Assembly: GCA_001465115.1 (NCBI GenBank)
Contig: CP013614.1
Location: 3,472,001-3,536,000, forward strand
Source: Enterococcus silesiacus
GTDB taxonomy: Bacteria; Bacillota; Bacilli; Lactobacillales; Enterococcaceae
DNA: 64,000 nucleotides
Reading direction: 5' to 3'
The notes under the pieces are model-generated. The model saw only the letters and a list, made by a program, of their open reading frames with translations, searched no databases and was not told the origin of the DNA. A program made the position numbers and the translations under genes. Of the stretch, positions 45,307 to 53,606 are shown piece after piece (the stretch's first letter is position 1; each line of letters opens with the position of its first letter).

Positions 45307-45426
45307 ATGGTCAACATGTCAAAAATAACAGTTAGCTTTTCGTATACGATGGAGTACCTGGCTTTTTGTCATGTTATTATTTCCAATTTTTTATCTCAAG
45401 GGACAAGTGTGTCCAAAAAGGGCTAA
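45307..45426 (+). CDS. Putative 39-residue leader peptide of the ABC-F gene
   Basis: An ATG at 45307 preceded by AAGGTGG opens a 39-codon frame (start MVNMSKITVSFSYTMEYLA) that ends at TAA 45424-45426. It lies 270 bases ahead of an ABC-F resistance-type gene and before an intrinsic terminator. Ribosome stalling on short leader peptides induces many antibiotic-resistance ABC-F and methylase genes, so this is probably a regulatory peptide. The peptide sequence is not recognised. Confidence 0.6.
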   Translation: MVNMSKITVSFSYTMEYLAFCHVIISNFLSQGTSVSKKG

Positions 45427-45596
45427 TTAATTGAATAAAACAGACCATTCAGACTTATTTACTGAAAAAGCAATCAGTCATAAAATAACATGATACTCGC
45501 TAATTGAGCTCGCTTCTGGCTAAAACCGTAGGAGTGAGTTGTGCGACTGACTAGTAAATGACGAAGGTTGAACGGAGAAATTCGCTCAGCTTTTTT
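45368..45596 (+). promoter_or_regulatory. Attenuator leader of the ABC-F gene
   Basis: Within the leader, TCATGTTATT (45369-45378, inside the leader ORF) can pair with AATAACATGA (45484-45493). A terminator follows: GTTGAACG / CGCTCAGC (45567-45590) with one mismatch and one G-U, then TTTTTT. Stalled translation of the leader peptide could prevent the long-range pairing and change termination. This 460-base gap holds no other gene. Confidence 0.6.
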
Positions 45597-45695
45597 GTGT
45601 ACACCAAATAACTAGTGAAAATGTAAAGCAAAGGAAAATAAAAGACAAGAGAGTTTATTTCCGTTTATCTGTCTGAATGGCAGAAAGAGGACGAT

Positions 45696-47297
45696 ATGTT
45701 AGTACAATTACAAAAAATAACCAAAAATTATGGAAGTGTTCCACTTTTTGAAGAAGTAAATCTACAAATAAATAAAGGCGAAAAAATTGGGCTGATCGGC
45801 ACCAACGGTTCAGGGAAATCAACGATTTTAAAGATTATCACTGGGCTTGAAGCAATTGATTCAGGAGTAGTCAGCTGCCAGAAAAATATTCGTATTGGCT
45901 ATCTAGCACAAATTTCAGAAGTTTATGAACAACAAGTCAAAACGTATCTATTAGAAACCTTTACATTACTGAATTCGATCCAAAATCAATTAACACATTT
46001 AGAAGAACTCATGACCGATCCAACGTGTGATTTAGATAAAATATTAGTGCGTTATGGGCAAAAGCAAGAAGAATTTCAACAAGCTGGCGGCTATGAAATG
46101 GAAAATAAACTAGAAATGATTACCAATGGCTTAATGATCACTCATTTGCTGGCGAAAAAACTTTCAGAACTAAGCGGTGGAGAGCAAACGATTGTTTCTC
46201 TAGCAAGAATATTACTGCAAGAGAATGAGCTAGTGTTACTAGATGAACCGACCAATCATTTGGATGCCAAAAGAATTACTTGGCTAGAAGGCTATTTAAC
46301 TCATGAGAAAACAGCATATTTAATCGTGTCACACGATCGTTTATTTTTAGACCATACGGTAGATAAAATTGTAGAGCTAGAATCAGGGCGATTAGAGAAA
46401 TATAAAGGCAATTATTCAGCTTATAAGAGACAAAAGGAAGAGCAGCTTGAAAAGCTGAGAAAAGATTTTACAGAACAGCAAAAGGAAATTAAAAAAATCA
46501 AACTGACAATTCGCCGATTTCGTCAGTGGGGTTATGAAGGAGATAATGAAAAATTTTTCAAAAAAGCCAAAGAACTGGAAAAACGTTTAGAAAAGATTCA
46601 GAAAATCCCTAAGCCTAAAGATGAAAGCGCGAAATTAGGGAAGAAATTCAAAGAAGCTGATCGTTCAGGTAAAGAGGTACTTCAATTTAAAGCCGTTAGC
46701 AAAAACTATGCTGCTCAAGGTTTGTTCGATCAAATAGACTTTTCGTTGTTTTGGAAAGAGCATTCAGCCATTATAGGCGAAAATGGTGTAGGAAAAAGTA
46801 CATTATTAAAGCTTGCTTTAAAATTAGAGTCAGCAGACAGTGGTGAAATCAAACAGGGAACGAATCTTCATATTGGCTATTTACCTCAGGTCATTCACTA
46901 TGAACAGCCCAATCAAACTGTTTTGACTTCATTTAGCCAAAGTTGTTCCTTGCCTGAACGAGAAAGTCGCCAAGCACTAGCAAACTATTCTTTTTATAGT
47001 GAAGATGTAATGAAACAGGTTCGTTTTTTAAGTGGGAGTGAAAAAATTCGTTTAGAGCTAGCAAAATTAATGCATAATGAAGTCAATTTCCTTTTATTAG
47101 ATGAACCGACTAATCATTTGGATATTGAAACCAGAGAAGAAATCGAAGAAATACTAGAAGCGTTCGAAGGAACCCTGTTAGTCGTGTCACACGATCGTTA
47201 TTTTCTACAAAAAATGTTTGATACATTTTTGATTGTCGACCAATTTAAGGTAACGAAAAAAACAGGAGCCTATTTAGAAATACTTGTAAAAAATTAA
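45696..47297 (+). CDS. ABC-F family ATPase, ribosomal-protection type
   Basis: This 533-residue soluble protein has two ABC domains and no membrane segments. NBD1: Walker A GTNGSGKST (about 36-44), signature LSGGEQT, Walker B VLLDEPTNHLD. NBD2: Walker A GENGVGKST (about 365-373), an unusual signature FLSGSEKIRL, Walker B LLLDEPTNHLD. Between them is a long basic coiled linker (about 225-325) that would reach the peptidyl-transferase region. Architecture fits antibiotic-resistance ABC-F proteins (Lsa/Msr/Vga/VmlR type) rather than housekeeping EttA. The attenuated leader with a small ORF supports drug-inducible expression. The precise drug class cannot be told. Confidence 0.87.
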   Translation: MLVQLQKITKNYGSVPLFEEVNLQINKGEKIGLIGTNGSGKSTILKIITGLEAIDSGVVSCQKNIRIGYLAQISEVYEQQVKTYLLETFTLLNSIQNQLTHLEELMTDPTCDLDKILVRYGQKQEEFQQAGGYEMENKLEMITNGLMITHLLAKKLSELSGGEQTIVSLARILLQENELVLLDEPTNHLDAKRITWLEGYLTHEKTAYLIVSHDRLFLDHTVDKIVELESGRLEKYKGNYSAYKRQKEEQLEKLRKDFTEQQKEIKKIKLTIRRFRQWGYEGDNEKFFKKAKELEKRLEKIQKIPKPKDESAKLGKKFKEADRSGKEVLQFKAVSKNYAAQGLFDQIDFSLFWKEHSAIIGENGVGKSTLLKLALKLESADSGEIKQGTNLHIGYLPQVIHYEQPNQTVLTSFSQSCSLPERESRQALANYSFYSEDVMKQVRFLSGSEKIRLELAKLMHNEVNFLLLDEPTNHLDIETREEIEEILEAFEGTLLVVSHDRYFLQKMFDTFLIVDQFKVTKKTGAYLEILVKN

Positions 47298-47398
47298 TAA
47301 ATGTGCAAAGACAAGAACAAGACACTTAACTCTGAGAAGCAAGTACTTCAAATTTCAGTGTTTTTTGTGGACATCAGCCTATTTCCAATATTTTCAAG

Positions 47399-47439
47399 AG
47401 GTGCTACGATCTAACTCAGAGTGTTAGATCGTAGCACCT
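47399..47439. repeat. Perfect 17-bp inverted repeat
   Basis: AGGTGCTACGATCTAAC and GTTAGATCGTAGCACCT flank a 7-base loop. There is no T run on either side, so it is not a typical terminator. Confidence 0.85.
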
Positions 47440-47683
47440 TAAAATCTGTTTGTCCCAATCTCGCTATTATTTTATTCAAGTGCTCTTTTACAAGTGGAAC
47501 AATTTAAGCAATTATTCAAAAAAAGTGCAAACTGAGAAGGCAGATCCAGAGCTTAAAAAAAACTTAACTTTTGTTAAATGAAAATCAAAGTCTGCTAAAG
47601 CGCTAATTTATTATAAAAAGTTCAAAAAAAATAATTAATTGATAAGAAAAATGGATAAATAATAAAAAACTAATGTTATTAAA

Positions 47684-47712
47684 TTGAAATCAGTTGTAAA
47701 TTACAATACAAT
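47684..47712 (+). promoter_or_regulatory. Promoter of surface locus 3
   Basis: TTGAAA (47684-47689) and TACAAT (47707-47712) are 17 bases apart, about 60 bases before the start codon of the large surface protein. Confidence 0.75.
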
Positions 47713-47770
47713 GATAGAAGTGCGAGCGATTATTAGCTTAATTTCTATTAAAAAATAGGGGAGGTCTGTC

Positions 47771-50431
47771 ATGAAAAAAAAGATTCATTTGTTTTTAATC
47801 ATATACGTCATCGCAATGATTTTTCCGATTGATTGGTCCTACGCTATCGAAATAGATCAATCGCAAGTGGAACAATCGAATGAGGAAACGTTAGCAACCT
47901 CTGAGTCAACAACGGAAGAATTAGTTTCAGAATCAACAGAGCTGACTAGCGATGATTCTTCAGACACACAGGAATCAACAGAAGAAAAAGAGTTTGTTGA
48001 AACTGATAATATAACGAATAGTAATGATATAAATAACGTGATAGGTGAAAATAAACCTGAAATAAAAAGTGGGAATATATTAAAGATTGCTGCACAAGAC
48101 GAAGATGGTTTTTGGTTGGTTGATTCAGCAGCTACCTTGACTGAGTATTTAAAGGATAGTCAAAAACTAAATTTTCGTTTAACGAATGATATCAATTTAG
48201 GCTCAGCTGGTTATCAGCTTAAAGATAAGATGATCATAGATGGTGCAAATCATATTATTACATACAATAAAGGCGGTACAGCTGCCAGTGGTTTTTATGC
48301 AAACCAAGCAAATGCTGTGATCGAGATTCGCAATACACAATTTGGTAATAGCGATGGTTCAGGTGCAGTTGGTTATTATGGAATCATATCTGGGATATCA
48401 GCAGCTAATATGACAATCATTTTTGATGGTGTTGATTATTATTCTACAAACGGTCAAATGATTTATAACATAAACGGATCGGTTATTATGCGGGGACAAA
48501 ATAGAATCGATCAAAGAGGTACGAGTACATATTCCCAGGAATGGGCAGAAATCAATTACGTAGAAATTCAAAGTGGTCATACTTCAATTCAACATTCTGG
48601 GACAACAGAAGCATTTATCTGGTCGTCCGGCAATGCCTCAGCTAATCCTCATGCAGGAACTTCTCAAATCATAGTCAGAGAAAACGCTCAACTTGATGTA
48701 CAAACGAATGGAAATGTGATGTATGGTACCCTCTCACCAAGCTATATCGTTGAAAAAAATGGTGTCTTTAATTTGGACAAAGTTACACTAGCATCTACGA
48801 GTTCAAAAAATCAATTTTTTGCTGCTAATCTGACTCGACCAATTACGTTTGATTTTAAAGAAAATGCTCAAGTAGATTTTAAGTTGCCACTACCGATCAA
48901 CCTTTACACTGCTAGTGGTGGAATGAATATCGGTGAAAATGCGGATGTTTCAATAGATGTCGCAAATGGCAATGCCTTCTTAGCGTATACTTCCAGTCTG
49001 TTTGCTATCAACATGAATAAGGCAAAACGAGTTTCATTTGCGGGGACTAGTCTTGGGACTTTAGGGTTAAATGGTGCTACAGGGGTAAATAACTTGGCAT
49101 TTACAAGTAACTATTTACAAAAAATAGAGACCTTTTCAAGTAAGACCAATACTACGCCAACGCAAGAGATATTTAAAGAAGCCTCTGATTTAAGCGTTCA
49201 AGGAACAAATTTTACGAATATAGCTGGTTCTAAAGATCCATTTTCAGCTCAAGAGATTCTTGCCATGAGAAATTCGCAAAAAATCGTTTTTAGTGAGTTT
49301 GTGAATGTCCCGAATCAACTAGGATTGATTGCTGCAGATGAAACGGATACATCAGTCTCTCTCTATGGTTCATCGGTCAATAACGGAAGTCCTGCAACAG
49401 AAGTGAAGTTTTTCATTTTCTCTGCTGAAGAAGATGCAAATGATTTAAGAAATGCAAGGCAAATCGTTACGTTAGATTCATTTGATGGCCAGATAAACAC
49501 AGCATTTAATTCTTATTACAATGTCAACGTGGACAGCTTGAACCCAAACACAATTTATTGGGTTCAAATGATTGTTATCAATCAAGCTGGCGAAAGTGAA
49601 TTTTCTGATACGGAAGTATTTGCTACAAAACCACAGTTGAGCAATCTCACAGCTAATGTCACAACGACTACTGCCATCATCAATGGTGAACTAGCCAGTG
49701 ATACAGGAAAGTGGACAGATTATTCGAATGGAGAAGCAGCAGCAATACCTGACCAACAGGCTGATTTTGGTGGAATGTATCGACAAGTCACAGTAGAATA
49801 TAGTAAAAATAAAGACTTTCCAAAGAATGAAACAAAATCTCAAATCGCTGATCTTTCAGGAGATAAGAATCAAAAATTTACTACGAAGCTAAAAGGACTA
49901 GAAGGTGAAGCTACTTATTATGTTCGTGTGAGAGTGGCAGGAGTTCACGGAGAAGAAGCTGTTTTAACGATGACGCCTCTAACTGAATTTCAAACAGTAA
50001 CGGAAGTCATCAAAGTCGAAGTGCCGATTGAAATGGCTTTTCAGACACAAAATAAAGACATTGGTACAACACAAGAAGGTGAAATCTCCTCTAGTGAATA
50101 TCAAGTCATAAACAAAGGCAACACGGCAACAAAAATTTCTCTAACGAATCTAAGCAAGGAAAATACGGACGCGAATCAATTATTATTATTGAGTAATTTT
50201 GGTGGAAATGTTGGTCAAAATGAACTTGCTTTGCAATTGCTAGTCAATAACAATCAGTCAGATACACTCTTTTTAACGAGTGATCTAGCCAACGCACCCT
50301 TATCGATCGGTGTGTTAAATGTCAATGAACAGAAAAGTTTGACGCTTAGAGGAAAGTATTTTAATGCAGCAAAACAAGCAATCTTTCCAACCTATAAAAT
50401 GACTTTTAAAGTTGAAAGAAATGAAGAATGA
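47771..50431 (+). CDS. Large secreted surface protein of locus 3, beta-helix type, no WxL
   Basis: This 886-residue protein has a signal peptide (about 1-27, WSYAIEI). A Ser/Thr/Glu-rich stretch (28-85) precedes a probable pectin-lyase-like beta-helix (about 110-470: EDGFWLVDSAATLTEYL start, YQLKDKMIIDGANHIITYN). Two fibronectin-III-like modules follow (about 515-625 and 630-755). A C-terminal module (about 755-886) reads VPIEMAFQTQN and YQVINKGNTATKISLTN. It lacks a WxL motif, sorting signal and membrane anchor. The C-terminal pattern resembles the small secreted protein at 51044, so the two may share an interaction module. Layout parallels the CscC proteins of loci 1 and 2. Confidence 0.82.
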   Translation: MKKKIHLFLIIYVIAMIFPIDWSYAIEIDQSQVEQSNEETLATSESTTEELVSESTELTSDDSSDTQESTEEKEFVETDNITNSNDINNVIGENKPEIKSGNILKIAAQDEDGFWLVDSAATLTEYLKDSQKLNFRLTNDINLGSAGYQLKDKMIIDGANHIITYNKGGTAASGFYANQANAVIEIRNTQFGNSDGSGAVGYYGIISGISAANMTIIFDGVDYYSTNGQMIYNINGSVIMRGQNRIDQRGTSTYSQEWAEINYVEIQSGHTSIQHSGTTEAFIWSSGNASANPHAGTSQIIVRENAQLDVQTNGNVMYGTLSPSYIVEKNGVFNLDKVTLASTSSKNQFFAANLTRPITFDFKENAQVDFKLPLPINLYTASGGMNIGENADVSIDVANGNAFLAYTSSLFAINMNKAKRVSFAGTSLGTLGLNGATGVNNLAFTSNYLQKIETFSSKTNTTPTQEIFKEASDLSVQGTNFTNIAGSKDPFSAQEILAMRNSQKIVFSEFVNVPNQLGLIAADETDTSVSLYGSSVNNGSPATEVKFFIFSAEEDANDLRNARQIVTLDSFDGQINTAFNSYYNVNVDSLNPNTIYWVQMIVINQAGESEFSDTEVFATKPQLSNLTANVTTTTAIINGELASDTGKWTDYSNGEAAAIPDQQADFGGMYRQVTVEYSKNKDFPKNETKSQIADLSGDKNQKFTTKLKGLEGEATYYVRVRVAGVHGEEAVLTMTPLTEFQTVTEVIKVEVPIEMAFQTQNKDIGTTQEGEISSSEYQVINKGNTATKISLTNLSKENTDANQLLLLSNFGGNVGQNELALQLLVNNNQSDTLFLTSDLANAPLSIGVLNVNEQKSLTLRGKYFNAAKQAIFPTYKMTFKVERNEE

Positions 50432-50441
50432 GAGGAAATCT

Positions 50442-50981
50442 ATGGATAAAACTAACCAACCAACTGAAGAAAAGAAGAAAAAGAAACGACTGCTGATATT
50501 ACTATTACTACTTTTACTAGCAGTAGCAGCAGGAGGGGTATACTACTATTATTCAACCAAAACTGAACCTGTTCAAGTCGTTTCAGGAGAGTATTTACCA
50601 GAGACAAAAGGTGCTAAGAAGATGAGTGATAAAGAAGTGAAAGAGGCTGAACAAAAAGCCGTGGATGCTAGTAAGTTCAATATGGTCATTAAATCAGAGG
50701 CCGTATTTGAAAATGGCAACAGTGAAGGCAGTCTCTACATTCAAAATCCAGTCGAAAACGGTTATCCAATCAATGTTGTGATTCGTTTAGACAGCAATAA
50801 TGAACAAATTTATTCCTCTGGTGCAATTCAGCCGGGATATGAAATAAACGGAGCCAAACTAGAGAAAACACTTGCTCAAGGAGATCATCCAGCAACAGCT
50901 ACATTCGAGATTTATGATTCAAAAACCAAGACAAAACGTGGCCAAGTACAAGCTGGAATTACAATTCGTGTCAATAACTAA
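50442..50981 (+). CDS. Membrane-anchored protein of locus 3, unknown function
   Basis: This 179-residue protein starts at the ATG at 50442 (GAGGAAA upstream). A basic cytoplasmic N-terminus (KKKKKKRL) leads to one transmembrane helix (about 17-37), then an extracellular part: a charged helix (about 60-85) and a beta-rich domain (about 90-179) containing ENGNSEGSLYIQNP and YPINVVIRLDSNNEQIYSSG. The latter resembles small Gram-positive surface domains, but I cannot name the family. It probably replaces the DUF916 protein as membrane partner in this locus. It lies 10 bases after the large surface gene. Confidence 0.75.
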   Translation: MDKTNQPTEEKKKKKRLLILLLLLLLAVAAGGVYYYYSTKTEPVQVVSGEYLPETKGAKKMSDKEVKEAEQKAVDASKFNMVIKSEAVFENGNSEGSLYIQNPVENGYPINVVIRLDSNNEQIYSSGAIQPGYEINGAKLEKTLAQGDHPATATFEIYDSKTKTKRGQVQAGITIRVNN

Positions 50982-51043
50982 CATCGTTATTTAACAGGTT
51001 TTCTGTTAAAAATAAATTACTAACACACAGAGGGAGAAACAAT

Positions 51044-51700
51044 ATGAAAACAACTAACTATTTACTTACTGCAATGATACTAGGTTTAAGTGTCTCAGGA
51101 TTAACGCAACTAGCTTCAGCTGAAACCATTGATGGAGAAAATTCAGCGGACGTTATCATCAATGGAACGATCGGTAAATTAGACAATACAGATCCAAATA
51201 CGAATATCCCAGAAGGCTCTGATGAATGGATCAATGTTACAGTTGATACTGCAACAGCCTTTCACACTACGACAGCAAGTGCACACAAAAACATTGAGTC
51301 TGCTGATTATAGCATTGTGAATAATTCTGGTCGTGGGGTTGCTGTGACATTGAATAAAATGGATGGAACGCCTAAGTATGTTGACACATTGACAATCAAT
51401 GCCAAAGGAGACGGTTTAGTTGCGGCTCCTGTAGCCACTAACTTAGTTGATAACAATGCGTTAGCTGATTTGACAAGCGCACCTGTTTGGATGCGTTTAG
51501 CCAATAAAGATGGACGCTTAAATATTGCTACAGATGCTGCTTCAGCATATGCAAATTCTGCAAAATTCTACTATACAGGTACAACGGTTGCGGATTTGCC
51601 AGCAAATGTTGAGCAAGCCACTACGGCAGAAAACTATACGTTGACATTGAAATTCACGTCAATCCAAAAAGATGGTACAACTCTTGGTGTAACGCCATAA
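51044..51700 (+). CDS. Small secreted surface protein of locus 3
   Basis: This 218-residue protein has a signal peptide (about 1-26, ASAETID). The mature part is beta-rich, with INVTVDTATAFH, a segment NIESADYSIVNNSGRGVAVTLNKMDG, and a C-terminus with YTLTLKFTSIQKD. There are no WxL motifs. The pattern VxVxxxxAF...Y.I.N.....V.L recurs in the C-terminal module of the 886-residue protein. It occupies the position of the small WxL proteins in loci 1 and 2 and has a strong ribosome site (GAGGGAGAAA), consistent with high expression. Function unknown. Confidence 0.75.
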   Translation: MKTTNYLLTAMILGLSVSGLTQLASAETIDGENSADVIINGTIGKLDNTDPNTNIPEGSDEWINVTVDTATAFHTTTASAHKNIESADYSIVNNSGRGVAVTLNKMDGTPKYVDTLTINAKGDGLVAAPVATNLVDNNALADLTSAPVWMRLANKDGRLNIATDAASAYANSAKFYYTGTTVADLPANVEQATTAENYTLTLKFTSIQKDGTTLGVTP

Positions 51701-51724
51701 TTCAATAAAAGGCTGTGATTAACA

Positions 51725-52042
51725 ATGAAACAATTCAGTTGTCACATCATTATGATTATTCTTTTGGTAGGCTGTATCGGTTTTTATCAAGATTTTGCTT
51801 ATGCCGCTACCACTGAAATAGAGGTAAATGGGCAAATTGGCGGAAATAAAACCAATGTACAACCACCAAAAGAGCAAGAATTAGAAACAAAATTGGCACA
51901 ACCAAAACAAACACATATAGAACTAAGAAAATTTCCAAATACTGGTAGTCTTATCGAAACAATCACGCCGATTGGCTTCATTGTATTGTTGATTTATTTA
52001 CTGTTCAACAGATGGAAAGCACATAGAAATAATTATTCATAA
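51725..52042 (+). CDS. Small sortase-anchored protein with FPNTG motif, locus 3
   Basis: This 105-residue protein has a signal peptide (about 1-27, AYAATTE), a short spacer, and a sorting signal: RKFPNTGSL (FPNTG at about 73-77), a hydrophobic helix (about 84-96) and a basic tail. The first residue of the motif is again aromatic, as in YPSTG (10703) and FPHTG (29522). It also carries EVNGQIGG near the mature start, resembling INGTIGK in the upstream secreted protein. It is the last gene of locus 3. The start ATG follows a weak ribosome site (AGGCTGTGA). Confidence 0.82.
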   Translation: MKQFSCHIIMIILLVGCIGFYQDFAYAATTEIEVNGQIGGNKTNVQPPKEQELETKLAQPKQTHIELRKFPNTGSLIETITPIGFIVLLIYLLFNRWKAHRNNYS

Positions 52043-52298
52043 GGAATGAGCTTAGAGGTTGGGACAGACAGCGTCTAATCCCGAGAATAAGAAGGAATTC
52101 ACGAAAATTGCTCTTCAAATTTTTGTGAATTTCAGCTTATTTCCGAAGGGATTGCTTCTGCTTCCACCGTTTATTCGGATAAAAAGAGCCTGAGGCTTTT
52201 GTGTCTATCCAAGTGCTACGGTCATTGTATGTGCAAAAAAACGGATCTGTCCGTTACTAAAATAGCTTAAGCGAAAAAATGAAAAGTAAAAAAAGGAA
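52043..52298. other. Gap with remnant repeat sequence
   Basis: No gene is seen. GAGGTTGGGACAGA at 52052 and a stretch with inverted repeats (for example AATTCAC / GTGAATT at 52096-52132) look like a decayed intergenic repeat related to the one near 47448. Confidence 0.45.
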
Positions 52299-52327
52299 TT
52301 GACAGCGTTTTCTTGTCATGTTATATT
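52299..52327 (+). promoter_or_regulatory. Promoter of the beta-glucoside operon with cre-like site
   Basis: TTGACA (52299-52304) and TATATT (52322-52327) are 17 bases apart. The -35 overlaps TTGACAGCGTTTTCT, which matches the catabolite-responsive element consensus except at two positions, so CcpA repression is plausible but unproven. Confidence 0.75.
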
Positions 52328-52340
52328 GAGTATAGTTGAT

Positions 52341-52427
52341 GGAATTGTTACTGATTTTTCAGGCATAACCATAATATAGCAAAAATGATAAAGGATTCTT
52401 TATCGTGACTGCTATGTTATGGTTTTT
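52341..52427 (+). promoter_or_regulatory. RAT/terminator switch upstream of bglG
   Basis: GGAATTGTTACTG and TTCAGGCATAACC (52341-52370) match the ribonucleic antiterminator target of the BglG/LicT family. Its end overlaps a terminator: AACCATAATATAGCA (52367-52381) pairs with TGCTATGTTATGGTT (52410-52424), plus an inner GATAAA/TTTATC hairpin, followed by TTTTT. Active BglG would bind the RAT and allow read-through. Confidence 0.9.
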
Positions 52428-52453
52428 CTTATTTTTAGCATGTGATTGAAGAG

Positions 52454-52598
52454 AAGCGGAACGTTGTCACCATATATTATCTAGCTCTGCGGGCTAGTTT
52501 CTATGAAAAAAGATAAAAAAGGCGTGAGACAAGAAGCATCTCAAGCAATTTTTTCTATTTTTCTAAGAGACTGGACGAGCTCTTTTGGCTTTTATAGT
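52454..52598 (+). repeat. Dispersed intergenic repeat B, copy 1
   Basis: AGCGGAACGTTGTCACC, then CTAGCTCTGCGGGCTAG hairpin, GAAAAAAGATAAAAAAGGCGTGAGACAA in pieces, TTTTCTATTTTTCTAAGAGACTGGACGAGC and GGCTTTTA. It ends 14 bases before the bglG start, just ahead of its AAGGAGGTG ribosome site. Other copies are at 55578, 55721, 55843 and, inverted, 61052. Confidence 0.88.
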
Positions 52599-52611
52599 AA
52601 GGAGGTGGAAC

Positions 52612-53445
52612 ATGTATATAAAAAAGCGAATCAATAATAATGTTGTCTTAGCTGTTGATGGGGAGTTAGAAGTTATTGTTGTTGGGAAAGGGTTGGGATT
52701 TCAAGCATATCCTAACGATCCTGTTGATCCCACGTTAATCCAGCAAGTGTATCTGCCTACAGAAAAAATAAATGTTAAGCAAATGGCTGTTTTATTAAAT
52801 GAAGCGAGTTTTGAGGAAATTTTGTTAGTAGAAAAAATAGTAAAGATCGGCGAAGCAAAGCTTGGCAGAGAAATCAATCCAGTTATTTTGTTTAGTTTAC
52901 TGGATCATTTATTATTCGCATTCAAGCGCCATCAAGAAAAATTAAAAATACGGAGTCCAATTGAGTGGGAAATTAAACAGTTCTATCCAAAAGAAATTGA
53001 GGTTGGTCTTCAAGCACTTTCGTTGATTGAAAAAGAACAAGGAATTGTTTTAGAAAAATCAGAAGCAGTGTTTATTGCCATGCACTTTGTAAACTACCAA
53101 TTCGACCAAGAATCAATGGAAACTACAATGGACTATATGGAAGCGATGGGGGATATTACTCAACTAGTTCGTTATTATTTTCAAGTAGAATTAGATGAGA
53201 ACTCTATCAATTACCAACGTTTTTTGAATCATCTGCGTTATTATTTGATGCGGTTGAATACACATGAGACCGCAAATTCTCTTGATAATGAAGAAATTGT
53301 TTTAACGGTTAAAAAGAAATATCCAAAAGAATTCAAATGTAGTCTAAAAATCAGTAATTATTTGGAAGAAAGATACAAAAAAACGGCAACATTTGATGAA
53401 CAACTATATTTAACCTTACATTTAGCTCGCTTATTGCATTCATAA
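52612..53445 (+). CDS. bglG: BglG/LicT family transcriptional antiterminator
   Basis: The ATG at 52612 follows AAGGAGGTG. The 277-residue protein has an RNA-binding CAT domain (1-60: KKRINNNVVLAVDG, VGKGLGFQA) and two PTS regulation domains, PRD1 (about 65-170) and PRD2 (about 170-277), with conserved histidines in LLDHLLFAFKRH and FIAMHFVN (PRD1) and TLHLARL (PRD2). It binds RAT sequences and prevents termination when the sugar is present; its activity is set by EII and HPr phosphorylation. It precedes the PTS gene and is flanked by RAT/terminator elements on both sides, so it controls itself and the downstream genes. Confidence 0.94.
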   Translation: MYIKKRINNNVVLAVDGELEVIVVGKGLGFQAYPNDPVDPTLIQQVYLPTEKINVKQMAVLLNEASFEEILLVEKIVKIGEAKLGREINPVILFSLLDHLLFAFKRHQEKLKIRSPIEWEIKQFYPKEIEVGLQALSLIEKEQGIVLEKSEAVFIAMHFVNYQFDQESMETTMDYMEAMGDITQLVRYYFQVELDENSINYQRFLNHLRYYLMRLNTHETANSLDNEEIVLTVKKKYPKEFKCSLKISNYLEERYKKTATFDEQLYLTLHLARLLHS

Positions 53446-53457
53446 ATATCAATACGA

Positions 53458-53543
53458 GGATTCGTTACAGTTAGGCTGGCAAGACCTGTTTGAAAAAGAT
53501 TATTTTCTAAAGAAAATAGTTTTTTTGAGCAGGTCTTTTTTTT
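53458..53543 (+). promoter_or_regulatory. Second RAT/terminator, between bglG and the PTS gene
   Basis: GGATTCGTTACAG and GGCTGGCAAGACC (53458-53486) resemble a RAT. It overlaps the left arm of a terminator: AAGACCTG (53481-53488) with CAGGTCTT (53530-53537), with further pairing of an A/T-rich inner stem and eight T residues. It would separately gate expression of the permease and hydrolase genes. Confidence 0.82.
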
Positions 53544-53606
53544 CAACAGACTAACTGCGGGATTTACGTAACCAATAAAAATACTAAATAGAAAAGAGGA
53601 GCAAAT

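Larger units (their letters stand above)
47298..47770. other. Gap between ABC-F gene and surface locus 3
   Basis: No gene is seen in these 473 bases. It holds a perfect 17-bp inverted repeat (47399-47439), a TTTGTCCCAATCTCG block resembling the inverse of GAGGTTGGGACAGA at 52052, and the promoter of the next operon at 47684-47712. Confidence 0.6.
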
